The notes beneath the pieces are model-generated. The model was not told the DNA's origin. It worked only from the letters and a program-made list of their open reading frames with translations, and searched no databases. The position numbers and the translations under genes were made by a program. From Alphaproteobacteria bacterium UBA7691 (lineage in GTDB: Bacteria > Pseudomonadota > Alphaproteobacteria > Ferrovibrionales > Ferrovibrionaceae), in assembly GCA_002482765.1 (NCBI GenBank), contig DLGP01000071.1:82961-146960 (forward strand): a stretch of DNA of 64,000 nt, written 5' to 3'. How positions within the stretch are numbered: the first letter of the stretch is position 1; every line of letters begins with the position of its first letter. Shown here one piece after another: positions 35,034 through 43,130 of the stretch.

Positions 35034-35060
35034 TTGACGCTCTCGGAGGGCGCTTATAAT
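35034..35060 (+). promoter_or_regulatory. Promoter for a near-leaderless iclR-fbiC-cofE transcript
   Basis: TTGACG (35034-35039) and a perfect TATAAT (35055-35060) with a 15-base spacer (16-18 if the hexamers are shifted by one to three bases). The ATG at 35070 follows after 9 bases, so the mRNA has no leader or one to three bases. The only GGAGGG is too far upstream (35045-35050) and inside the promoter. Confidence 0.7.
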
Positions 35061-35069
35061 CTTTTTGTC

Positions 35070-35906
35070 ATGTCAGAACGTCGTTCCGATAATAGGTACA
35101 AAGCTGATCCCAACCAGTCGCTGGCCAAGGGCCTTGCGGTGTTGGAACAGCTTGAACTGGCGGAAAGCGAAGTTGGTGTGCGCGAATTGGCGCGCCGCGT
35201 CGGGGTTTCCACCACGGCGGCACATCGTCTGCTGGCGACGCTGCGCACACATGGTTTCATTGAACAGAATCCCTATAACCTGCGCTATCGCATCGGCCAT
35301 CGTGCTTTCCAGGTTGGGCAATCCTATCTGGCGCAGCAGACCTTGCAGCAGATCGCCTTTGGCCGCATGCACGAATTGTCGTTGCATGGTGGCGTTGCCG
35401 CTTATCTCGGCGTGCTGCGCAACAACACGGTGGTTTATCTGTTGTCGCTGATGAACGGGCCCACGCCGGTGAATGTGCAGCCTGGCTCCAGCGCCTTTGT
35501 GCATTCCACCGCTTTGGGCAAGGCCATGCTGGCCGGCCTGGAACTGGATGCGCGCGAGCATGCCATCGCTGAACTGGAACTGCCGGCCCTGACCCCCACC
35601 ACCATCGTGGATCGTGGCCGTTTGCGTGAGGAAATTGGCCGTGTGGCGGAAGACGGCTTTGCCATCTGCAACACCGAGAATATTCCCAGCGTCTATGCCA
35701 TCGGGGCGCCGATCCGTGATTATACCGGGCAGACCGTGGCGGCGGTAAGTTTTGCCGTGATGCAGCCGGATGCAGAGCGGCATTATGCCGCCGAACATGA
35801 ACGGCTGCGCGGCATGGCATTATGTGCTGCGGCGGATATTTCCAGCCAATTGGGCGCCGTGCCTTATCATGCCGGTCTGCGTGCGCCATCGCCCAGTATG
35901 ATGTAA
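35070..35906 (+). CDS. IclR-family regulator heading fbiC-cofE
   Basis: A 278-residue IclR protein: winged helix at about 15-75 ([51 protein letters not shown]) and effector domain (GVAAYLGVLRNNTVVYLLSLMNGP, HSTALGKAMLAGLEL, NTENIPSVYAIGAPIRD). The start at 35070 (MSERRSDNRYK) is set by the upstream TATAAT; longer in-frame starts would lie upstream of the promoter. The operator element lies at codons 5-10. It probably represses its own operon and responds to a pathway compound. Confidence 0.88.
   Translation: MSERRSDNRYKADPNQSLAKGLAVLEQLELAESEVGVRELARRVGVSTTAAHRLLATLRTHGFIEQNPYNLRYRIGHRAFQVGQSYLAQQTLQQIAFGRMHELSLHGGVAAYLGVLRNNTVVYLLSLMNGPTPVNVQPGSSAFVHSTALGKAMLAGLELDAREHAIAELELPALTPTTIVDRGRLREEIGRVAEDGFAICNTENIPSVYAIGAPIRDYTGQTVAAVSFAVMQPDAERHYAAEHERLRGMALCAAADISSQLGAVPYHAGLRAPSPSMM
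35083..35099. promoter_or_regulatory. IclR operator inside the iclR coding start (site 3)
   Basis: GTTCCGATAATAGGTAC, one mismatch from a perfect GTTCC-N7-GGAAC repeat, 13 bases downstream of the ATG. The core is identical over 14 bases with site 4 at 39353-39369 even though the flanking codons differ, which argues for selection on DNA rather than protein. Confidence 0.75.
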
Positions 35907-35953
35907 TGGGCTTGATCTAAGCCAGTTTGTCGAGTTGAGGAGCGTAGTGCGTT

Positions 35954-38383
35954 ATGGAGCTTGGGCAGGTATGGGAAGAGGCGACCGCCCTGACGCGGCG
36001 CCTCGCGGAAACGCCATTGGCCGACCTGCTGTTGCAGGCCAGCGCCTTGCGGCGCCAGGGCCATGGTGATCGTATCTCCTATTCGCGCAAGGTGTTCATT
36101 CCGCTAACCCAGCTTTGCCGCGATACCTGCCGCTATTGCACCTTCGCCGATACGCCGAAAAACCTTCCGGCGGCGTTTCTGACACCCGAACAGGTGCTGG
36201 ATATTGCCCGCAAGGGGCGCGAAGCCGGCTGCCATGAGGCTTTGTTCACGCTGGGCGACAAGCCGGAACTGCGCTATCGCGAGGCAGCGGATTTCCTGCG
36301 CCAGCAGGGGTATGCCAGCACAGTGGAATATCTTTATGCCATGTGTGCGCTGGTGCAGCGCGAAACCGGGCTGCTGCCGCATGTCAATGCCGGGGTGATG
36401 CCGCAGGCCGATATCGAGCGGCTGCGCCAGGTCAGCGTTTCGCAGGGCATCATGCTGGAAAGTATTTCCGAGCGGCTCTGCGAGCGCGGCGGCGCACATT
36501 TTGGCTCACCCGACAAGCAGCCGGCGGTGCGGCTGGAGATGATCGCGGCGGCGGGCAAGGCGCGCGTGCCGTTCACCTCCGGCATTCTGATCGGCATCGG
36601 CGAAACACGCGAAGAGCGCATCGCCTCGTTGCTGGCCTTGCGCAACCTGCATGCCGAATATGGCCATGTGCAGGAAGTGATCGTGCAGAATTTCCGCGCC
36701 AAGCCGGATACAAAGATGGCCGGCGAGGCAGAGCCGGATATGGACGAACTGCTCTGGAGCGTGGCGGCGGCGCGGCTGATCCTGGGCGCCGACATGAATA
36801 TCCAGGTGCCGCCCAATCTGAGCTATGCCGATTTTCCGCGCCTGCTGGATGCCGGTATCAATGATTGGGGCGGCATCTCGCCAGTGACACCGGATTATGT
36901 CAATCCGGAAGCGCCCTGGCCTGCCGTGTTGCGGCTGGAAGCCGCCACGTTGGCCAAGGGTTTGCGTCTGGTGCAGCGCCTGGCGGCCTATCCGGCTTAT
37001 CTGCGTGATGCTGCCACCTGGCAGGATGCGGGCATGGCGCCGGCTTTGCTGGCGCATGGCGATGCCGATGGCTTTGCCCGCGAGGATGAATGGAGCCCCG
37101 GCGTGCCGGGTATCAAGCCGCCGCCGCAGCGCCTGCTGCCGCCGCTGCCTGCCGTGCAGGATGGTGCCTCACGCGAACTGGATCAGCTGCTGCGCAGCGC
37201 CGAGGCCGGTCAGCGGCTGGAGCCGGCCGGCATCGTGCGGCTGTTTGATGCCCGCGGTGGCGAGCTGGAGGCCGTGCGCCAGGCCGCCGATGCGCTGCGC
37301 CGCCGGATGAATGGCGATGTGGTGCGCTATGTCGTCAACCGCAATATCAACTACACCAATATCTGTTACTATAAATGCCGTTTCTGCGCTTTCTCCAAGG
37401 GCAAGACACACGATCATTTGCGCGGCTCGCCCTATGACCTGTCGCGTGAGGAGATCACGCGCCGGGTCAGCGAAGCCTGGGCGCGCGGCGCCACCGAAGT
37501 CTGCATGCAGGGCGGCATTCATCCGGATTATACCGGCCAGACCTATATCAACTTGCTGGATATGGTGAAGGCGGCAGAGCCTGAAATGCATGTGCATGCC
37601 TTCTCGGCGCTGGAAGTGCATCAGGGCGCCAAGACACTTGGCGTTGATGTGGCGGATTTCCTAGCGCAATTGCGTGATCATGGCCTTGGCACCTTGCCCG
37701 GCACGGCAGCGGAAATCCTGGATGATGACGTGCGCCGCATTCTCTGCCCGGACAAGATCGGCACCGAACGCTGGCTGGAGATCATCGGCGCGGCGCATCG
37801 TGTCGGCCTGCGCACCACGGCCACCATCATGTTCGGCCATATCGAGGCACCGATTGCATGGGCGCGGCATCTGCTGCATATCCGCGACCTACAGGCGCGT
37901 ACCGGCGGCTTTACCGAGTTTGTGCCACTGCCATTCATCCATTTTGAAGCGCCGATTTATCTGCGCGGCCAGGCACGGCGCGGCCCCACCTGGCGCGAAA
38001 CCATGCTGATGTATGCCGTATCGCGGCTGGTGCTGCATCCGCTGATCCCGAATATCCAGGGTTCCTGGGTCAAGCTCGGGCCGGAAGGGGTGGCGGCTGC
38101 GCTACGCTATGGCGCCAATGATCTTGGCGGCACGCTGATGGATGAAAGTATCTCGCGCGCGGCCGGTGCCGAGCATGGTTCCGAATTGCCGCCGCATGCG
38201 ATGGAGCAGTTGATCCGTGATGCCGGCCGCGAACCGCAGCAGCGCAGCACGCTGTACCAGCCGGTGAGCGAGGAGCGCCGCCGCGCCAGCCACAGCGCAG
38301 CGCCGCTGCTGCCGACGGTGCAGACGCCCTATCGCCGCCGAGCAGCAGAACAGCCGATGCCGCAACCCGCCCTGGCGGTGTGA
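35954..38383 (+). CDS. fbiC: FO synthase, fused CofG-CofH (FbiC)
   Basis: An 809-residue enzyme with two radical SAM domains that makes the deazaflavin FO from tyrosine and the flavin precursor 5-amino-6-ribitylaminouracil. The CofG half (about 1-350) has C55-x3-C59-x2-C62 in QLCRDTCRYCTFAD. The CofH half (about 400-770) has C471-x3-C475-x2-C478 in NICYYKCRFCAFSKGK, followed by EVCMQGGIHPDYTG. The fusion is as in actinobacterial FbiC; methanogens use separate proteins. GAGGAG lies about 13 bases before the ATG. The C-terminal 60 residues are low in complexity. It lies between its IclR gene and cofE. Confidence 0.97.
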   Translation: MELGQVWEEATALTRRLAETPLADLLLQASALRRQGHGDRISYSRKVFIPLTQLCRDTCRYCTFADTPKNLPAAFLTPEQVLDIARKGREAGCHEALFTLGDKPELRYREAADFLRQQGYASTVEYLYAMCALVQRETGLLPHVNAGVMPQADIERLRQVSVSQGIMLESISERLCERGGAHFGSPDKQPAVRLEMIAAAGKARVPFTSGILIGIGETREERIASLLALRNLHAEYGHVQEVIVQNFRAKPDTKMAGEAEPDMDELLWSVAAARLILGADMNIQVPPNLSYADFPRLLDAGINDWGGISPVTPDYVNPEAPWPAVLRLEAATLAKGLRLVQRLAAYPAYLRDAATWQDAGMAPALLAHGDADGFAREDEWSPGVPGIKPPPQRLLPPLPAVQDGASRELDQLLRSAEAGQRLEPAGIVRLFDARGGELEAVRQAADALRRRMNGDVVRYVVNRNINYTNICYYKCRFCAFSKGKTHDHLRGSPYDLSREEITRRVSEAWARGATEVCMQGGIHPDYTGQTYINLLDMVKAAEPEMHVHAFSALEVHQGAKTLGVDVADFLAQLRDHGLGTLPGTAAEILDDDVRRILCPDKIGTERWLEIIGAAHRVGLRTTATIMFGHIEAPIAWARHLLHIRDLQARTGGFTEFVPLPFIHFEAPIYLRGQARRGPTWRETMLMYAVSRLVLHPLIPNIQGSWVKLGPEGVAAALRYGANDLGGTLMDESISRAAGAEHGSELPPHAMEQLIRDAGREPQQRSTLYQPVSEERRRASHSAAPLLPTVQTPYRRRAAEQPMPQPALAV

Positions 38384-38387
38384 GGCG

Positions 38388-39155
38388 ATGCCGGCTGCAT
38401 TGCAATTGCTGGCGCCGGGCGGCATCGGCGAAATCCGCCCCGGCTGCGATCTGGCAAGTGAAATCCTGACCGCCTGCGCCGGCGATGGCCTGGTGCCGCT
38501 GGCTGGCGATATCCTGATCGTGGCGCAGAAGATTGTGTCCAAGGCCGAGGGCCGCCTGGTGGCATTGGATGAAGTTGCGCCCTCTGCCGAGGCGCAGGCA
38601 TTGGCGCGCAAGGCTGGCAAGGATCCCCGTATCGTTGAACTGATCCTGCGTGAATCGAGCGCTGTGCTGCGCTGTGTGCCGGGTGTGATCATTGTGCGCC
38701 ATCGCCATGGCACCGTGCTGGCCAATGCCGGCATCGATCAATCCAATGTGCTGCACCAGGATGGCCGCGAATATGCGCTGCTGTGGCCCAATGATCCCGA
38801 TGCCGCCGCTGCCGGTCTGCGCCAGGCGATGCAGGCGCGGCTTGGTTTTGACCTGCCGGTGATTATCAATGACAGCCTGGGCCGGGCCTGGCGCTTCGGC
38901 ACGGTGGGCGCCGCTATCGGCGTCAGCGGGCTGGCTGCTTTGGTGGATATGCGCGGCGAGGATGATCGCCATGGCCGTGTTCTGGTGAGTACCGAAGTGG
39001 GGCAGGCGGATGAAATTGCGGCAGCCGCTTCGCTGCTGATGGGCCAGGCAGCAGAAGGCCGGCCGGTGGTGTTCCTGCGCGGCTATGCTGGCCGGCGCAA
39101 TGCAGGCAGCGTCGCCGATCTGATTCGGCCGCCGGCGAAAGACCTGTTTCCTTGA
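38388..39155 (+). CDS. cofE: Coenzyme F420-0:L-glutamate ligase (CofE)
   Basis: A 255-residue ligase that adds gamma-linked glutamates to F420-0 with GTP. Diagnostic segments are GDILIVAQKIVSKAEGRLV, ANAGIDQSNV and VIINDSLGRAWRFGTVGAAIGVSGL. It is the single-domain form; the nitroreductase-like extension of mycobacterial FbiB is missing. In that extended form the second domain reduces dehydro-F420-0, so its absence here bears on which side chain is made. It starts 4 bases after fbiC. Confidence 0.95.
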   Translation: MPAALQLLAPGGIGEIRPGCDLASEILTACAGDGLVPLAGDILIVAQKIVSKAEGRLVALDEVAPSAEAQALARKAGKDPRIVELILRESSAVLRCVPGVIIVRHRHGTVLANAGIDQSNVLHQDGREYALLWPNDPDAAAAGLRQAMQARLGFDLPVIINDSLGRAWRFGTVGAAIGVSGLAALVDMRGEDDRHGRVLVSTEVGQADEIAAAASLLMGQAAEGRPVVFLRGYAGRRNAGSVADLIRPPAKDLFP

Positions 39156-39300
39156 TACGGCACAGCCATGCGCGGACGCTGGCTGCACCAATAATTTGCC
39201 AAGAAAGTTTTTAAGCGACGCGATGCGGGCAATTCCGCATTGCGGATGTTCGCTGTTGTGCAACAGGCATGCAACTTCGTCGGCGTGAAGCGATTTGCGC

Positions 39301-39340
39301 TTGACACTCCGGCGCCATGACGGTCATTGTACCGTCATGG
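39301..39340 (+). promoter_or_regulatory. Promoter for a leaderless iclR-tctCBA transcript, covered by a 10-bp palindrome
   Basis: TTGACA (39301-39306), 18-base spacer, CATTGT (39325-39330), then 6 bases to the ATG at 39337: a leaderless layout. CCATGACGGT (39315-39324) and ACCGTCATGG (39331-39340) are perfect arms exactly centred on the -10, so a bound protein would block RNA polymerase. The upstream gap (39156-39300) also has small palindromes at 39234-39246 and 39253-39266; no gene is evident there. Confidence 0.7.
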
Positions 39341-40206
39341 AAAAGGAACCTAGTTCCGATAATAGGGACGGTAAAAGCAAAAGTCAATCCCTTGACCGGG
39401 GGTTGATGGTGCTGGAAGCCATTGGCGCCGCCGAGACCGATCTTGGTGTTCGTGACCTTGCGCGTATGCTCGGCATCGCCAAGAGCATCGTGCAGCGGCT
39501 GCTCAACACGCTGTATGAGCGTGGATTTGTTGAGCAGGAACCGGTGTCGCGCAAATACCGCATCGGCGCCCGGGCGTTTGAGATCGGCAGCGGTTTCACC
39601 CGCAGCGGCAGCCTGGCACAAATTGCCACGCCCGAGCTGGAATTGCTGACCAAGCAGCATCAGCTCAATTCCTATCTCGGTATCCTGCGCGATAATACCG
39701 CACTCTATCTGGCCACCTTGCAGAGCAGTGGCCCGATTGCGATCCAGGTATCGCCGGGGGATCGTATCCCGCTGCACACCACGGCGCTGGGCAAGGCTTT
39801 GCTGTTCGATATGAGCGATGCGGAAATCCGTGCGTTGCTGGAAGGCACGCAGATGGAACGGCGCACCGCCAAGTCAAAACTCGGCATCGCCGCCTTGATC
39901 AAGGAAGTGCGGCAGGCCAAGGCGCTCGGCTTCACAATTTCAGAAGGCGAAAACATCGTCGGCATTTATTCCATCGGGGCGCCGGTTTATGACGCCACCG
40001 GCCATATTATTGCTGCGATCAGCGGCGCCCTGCCGGTTGATCTGGTCGGCCGTGGCAACCTGGATCACCTCAGCCGTGCCGTCGTGGCCACGGCAGCACG
40101 TATTTCGCAGCGCCTGGGCGCGCCGCGCCGCCTGGCCGCTGTTGCCACCGGCGGCACACTCATCACCCGTAAATCCACGCCAACCATTCGAAGCAAGGGG
40201 AACTAG
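39337..40206 (+). CDS. IclR-family regulator heading the tctCBA catabolic operon
   Basis: A 289-residue IclR protein: winged helix at about 16-76 (KSQSLDRGLMVLEAIGAAETDLGVRDLARMLG, AKSIVQRLLNTLYERGFVEQ) and effector domain (LNSYLGILRDNTALYLATLQSSGP, HTTALGKALLFDMSD, EGENIVGIYSIGAPVYD). The effector half is very like that of the regulator at 19802, suggesting a related ligand. The start at 39337 is fixed by the promoter; longer in-frame starts fall within it. The operator lies at codons 6-11. tctC follows after one base. Confidence 0.88.
   Translation: MEKEPSSDNRDGKSKSQSLDRGLMVLEAIGAAETDLGVRDLARMLGIAKSIVQRLLNTLYERGFVEQEPVSRKYRIGARAFEIGSGFTRSGSLAQIATPELELLTKQHQLNSYLGILRDNTALYLATLQSSGPIAIQVSPGDRIPLHTTALGKALLFDMSDAEIRALLEGTQMERRTAKSKLGIAALIKEVRQAKALGFTISEGENIVGIYSIGAPVYDATGHIIAAISGALPVDLVGRGNLDHLSRAVVATAARISQRLGAPRRLAAVATGGTLITRKSTPTIRSKGN
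39353..39369. promoter_or_regulatory. IclR operator inside the iclR coding start (site 4)
   Basis: GTTCCGATAATAGGGAC, 16 bases downstream of the ATG. An additional GGAAC half-site at 39345-39349 pairs with the GTTCC across CTA, so three half-sites lie in 25 bases. Confidence 0.75.
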
Positions 40207-40207
40207 A

Positions 40208-41167
40208 ATGACTGCCAGCACAGCCAATTGGGTTTTTGCCGCCGTTGCGGCCGTTTCCATCATCACCGCCGCCGGTGCGGCGCGGGCCGAATTTCCCGAA
40301 CGTCCGATCTCGCTGATCATCCCCTGGGATGCCGGCGGCAGCACTGACCAGACCGCGCGTGTGCTGGCCAAGGCGGCCGAGAAGGCGCTTGGCCAGCCGG
40401 TAGTGCCGGTGAACAAGCCGGGCGCCGCCACCGTGCTCGGCATGACCGAACTGGCCGCCGCCAAGCCGGATGGCTACACCATCGGTGTGTTGTCGAGCAG
40501 TTCATACCTGATCCCGCTGGCCGGCCGCCAAGTGCAGTATGATCCGGAAAAGAGCTTCAGCTATATCAGCTATTACGGCGACAACCTGATCGGCGTGGCG
40601 GTGCCGGCCAATGCGCCGTGGAAGACGCTGAAGGATCTGGTCGAGGACGGCAAGAAGAATCCCGGCAAGCTGAAATTCGGCACTGGCGGTGTCGGCACCA
40701 CGCAGCATCTCACCATTGAGGGCCTGATGGTGGATACCGGCGCCAAGTTCATCCATATCCCGCAGAAGGGTTCGGCCGGCTCGGTGCCGGCTTTGCTCGG
40801 CCAGCATGTTGATTTCATCTCGGAAACTTCGGTCTGGGCGCCGTTCGTTGATCAAAAGGAATTGCGCGCCCTGTCGGTGACCACGCCGGCGCGGTCGCCG
40901 CGTTTCCCCGATGTGCCGACCATGCAGGAGATGGGCTACAAGTCGCTGCGTTCGGTGCAGGCGATCATTGCCCCGGCCGGCATGCCCGAGCCGGTGCGGG
41001 CCAAGCTTGAAGTGGCTTTCCGTGGCGCGCTGAAGGACCAGGCCTTCATCGACACGATGAACCGCCTTGCCATGGTGATCGTTGATATGCCGGGCGCCGA
41101 GAGCAAGGCCCTGGTGGATGGTGAAATTGCCCGCGCCCGCACGCTGCTGGCGCAGATCAAGCAGTAA
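40208..41167 (+). CDS. tctC: TTT importer periplasmic binding protein (TctC/Bug family)
   Basis: A 319-residue periplasmic receptor. The signal peptide covers about residues 1-27 (cleavage after ARA); the mature part opens EFPERPISLIIPWDAGGSTDQTAR, the classic Bug-family entrance to the ligand pocket. GTGGVGTTQHLTIEGL and PARSPRFPDVPTMQEMGYKS are further family marks. AGGGGAAC precedes the ATG. Bug receptors bind carboxylates, nicotinate, amino acids and similar. The ligand is unknown, but the operon's enzymes suggest an N-heterocyclic or amide acid (inference). Confidence 0.92.
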   Translation: MTASTANWVFAAVAAVSIITAAGAARAEFPERPISLIIPWDAGGSTDQTARVLAKAAEKALGQPVVPVNKPGAATVLGMTELAAAKPDGYTIGVLSSSSYLIPLAGRQVQYDPEKSFSYISYYGDNLIGVAVPANAPWKTLKDLVEDGKKNPGKLKFGTGGVGTTQHLTIEGLMVDTGAKFIHIPQKGSAGSVPALLGQHVDFISETSVWAPFVDQKELRALSVTTPARSPRFPDVPTMQEMGYKSLRSVQAIIAPAGMPEPVRAKLEVAFRGALKDQAFIDTMNRLAMVIVDMPGAESKALVDGEIARARTLLAQIKQ

Positions 41168-41176
41168 GGCCATCCG

Positions 41177-41617
41177 GTGATGCTGGCGAGCCTGTCGCCC
41201 CTTCGCCTTTCGGCGCTCGGCATGATTATTCTTGCCGTGGCTTTTGGCCTGGGCTCGCTCAAGCTCGGATTCTGGGAGCATGGTATCCCAGGGTCCGGGC
41301 TGCTGCCGGCAATCGCCAGCGGCGCCTTGCTGCTGGTGGGCGGCCTGCTGCTGGTGCAATCGTTGCGCCAGTCGCCAGGCGACGGTTTCCGCATCGAGCC
41401 GGTTGCCGCTTTGCTGTTGCTGGCTGTCTATGTAGCCAGCCTGCCTTATGCCGGTTTTGTGCTGCCCAATCTGTTGCTGTTATTCGCCTGGGTGCGGTTT
41501 TTCCAGCATCGCAGCCTGCTGGCAGCCGCCTTGGTGAGTATTTTGGTCACCGGCTGCGGACTCTTGCTGTTCAACGTTCTGCTCGACGCCCCAATCCAGG
41601 CCTGGCCCAATGTTTGA
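41177..41617 (+). CDS. tctB: TTT importer small membrane subunit (TctB)
   Basis: A 146-residue protein with four transmembrane helices (about 10-28, 40-60, 75-95, 112-135), a short FWEHGIPGSGLLPAIASG segment typical of TctB, and no other domain. The GTG at 41177 and the ATG at 41180 are adjacent in-frame candidates. It overlaps tctA by 8 bases. Confidence 0.88.
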   Translation: MMLASLSPLRLSALGMIILAVAFGLGSLKLGFWEHGIPGSGLLPAIASGALLLVGGLLLVQSLRQSPGDGFRIEPVAALLLLAVYVASLPYAGFVLPNLLLLFAWVRFFQHRSLLAAALVSILVTGCGLLLFNVLLDAPIQAWPNV

Positions 41618-43130
41618 AGCGTTACAATTACTGGGGCATGGCTTTTCACTGGCGATCCAGCCGGAGAATCTGCTTTATGCCCTGATCGGATCGTTGCTCG
41701 GCACCCTGGTGGGCGTGCTGCCGGGCCTTGGGCCGGTTACCACCATCGCGGTGCTGTTGCCGATCACCTATCAGGTCGGCTCGCCGCTGGGTGCATTGAT
41801 CATGCTGGCGGCGATCTATTACGGCGCCATGTATGGTGGCAGCACCACATCGATCCTGCTGAAAGTGCCGGGCGAGGCGGCGTCGGTCATCACCTGCCTG
41901 GATGGCTACGAGATGGCCAAACGTGGCCGCGCCGGCCCGGCACTAGCCATTGCCGCCATCGGCTCGTTTGTTGCCGGCACTGTGGCGGTGGTTGGCCTGT
42001 CGTTGATCGGGCCGCTCTTTGCCCGCTATGCCCTCAGTTTTGGCCCGCCGGAATATTTTGCCCTGGCGCTGTTTGGCCTGATCCTGGCCAGCACGTTGTC
42101 GGGCGGCCCGCCTTTGCATGGCCTCTGCATGGTGTTCATCGGCATCCTGCTGGGCCTGGTTGGCCTTGATACCATGACCGGCGATGCTCGCTTCAGTTTC
42201 GGGATTCTAGATCTGACCAACGGCATCGGCATTGTGCCGCTGATGATGGGCATCTTCGGCCTTGGCGAGATTCTGCACAATATGGAACAGCGCGGCGGCG
42301 CCAAGCTGATCACCGACAAGATCGGCCGCATCATGCCGTCGCGCCAGGATTGGAAAGATTCGGCCGGCCCGATCGGGCGTGGTTCGGTGCTCGGCTTTCT
42401 GCTCGGCCTGATTCCCGGTGGCGGCGCCATCCTGGCGGCGTTGATCAGCTACACGGTGGAAAAGACGCTGTCAAAGAAGCCGGAGGAATTCGGCAAAGGC
42501 GCCATTGCCGGTGTTGCCGGCCCGGAATCAGCCAATAATGCGGCCGCTTCCGCCGCTTTTATTCCGCTGCTCACGCTTGGCATTCCGGGCAATGCGGTCA
42601 CGGCCGTTCTGCTCGCCGCCCTGCTGATCCAGAATATCGAACCCGGCCCGCTTATGCTGGTGAAACATGCCGATGTGTTCTGGGGTGTGATCGCCTCGAT
42701 GTATGTCGGCAATGTCATGCTGCTGATCCTCAACCTGCCGCTGGTTGGTTTGTGGGTGCAGTTGTTGCGGGTGCCAAGCTGGGTGTTGAACGCGGTGGTG
42801 CTGACCATCGCCATCCTGGGTGCCTACAGCCTGCGCAATGCCTGGTTCGATGTGGGTGTGCTGGTTGCCGGTGGCGCCATCGGCTATGTCTTCCGCAAGG
42901 CCAATCTGGAAGCCAGCCCGTTGATCATGGCCTTCATCCTGGCCGATCTGCTGGATACCTCGCTGCGCCAGGCCCTGCTGATGGGTGATGGCAGCCCGCT
43001 GATCCTGATCAGCCGGCCAATGTCGGCGGTGATCCTGGTGCTTGGCCTTGGTATCCTGGTGCTGCAATTGCTGACCTGGCGGCGCAGTGCGCGCGCGCTG
43101 GGTTTGCAGCAGGAGGATGGCACAACATGA
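41610..43130 (+). CDS. tctA: TTT importer large membrane subunit (TctA)
   Basis: A 506-residue permease with about eleven helices. [26 protein letters not shown] and [36 protein letters not shown] are the conserved N-terminal motifs; [24 protein letters not shown] begins the second repeat, and [24 protein letters not shown] is its counterpart. Length and motif order match TctA. It overlaps tctB by 8 bases and the next gene by 4 (ATGA). Confidence 0.95.
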   Translation: MFEALQLLGHGFSLAIQPENLLYALIGSLLGTLVGVLPGLGPVTTIAVLLPITYQVGSPLGALIMLAAIYYGAMYGGSTTSILLKVPGEAASVITCLDGYEMAKRGRAGPALAIAAIGSFVAGTVAVVGLSLIGPLFARYALSFGPPEYFALALFGLILASTLSGGPPLHGLCMVFIGILLGLVGLDTMTGDARFSFGILDLTNGIGIVPLMMGIFGLGEILHNMEQRGGAKLITDKIGRIMPSRQDWKDSAGPIGRGSVLGFLLGLIPGGGAILAALISYTVEKTLSKKPEEFGKGAIAGVAGPESANNAAASAAFIPLLTLGIPGNAVTAVLLAALLIQNIEPGPLMLVKHADVFWGVIASMYVGNVMLLILNLPLVGLWVQLLRVPSWVLNAVVLTIAILGAYSLRNAWFDVGVLVAGGAIGYVFRKANLEASPLIMAFILADLLDTSLRQALLMGDGSPLILISRPMSAVILVLGLGILVLQLLTWRRSARALGLQQEDGTT

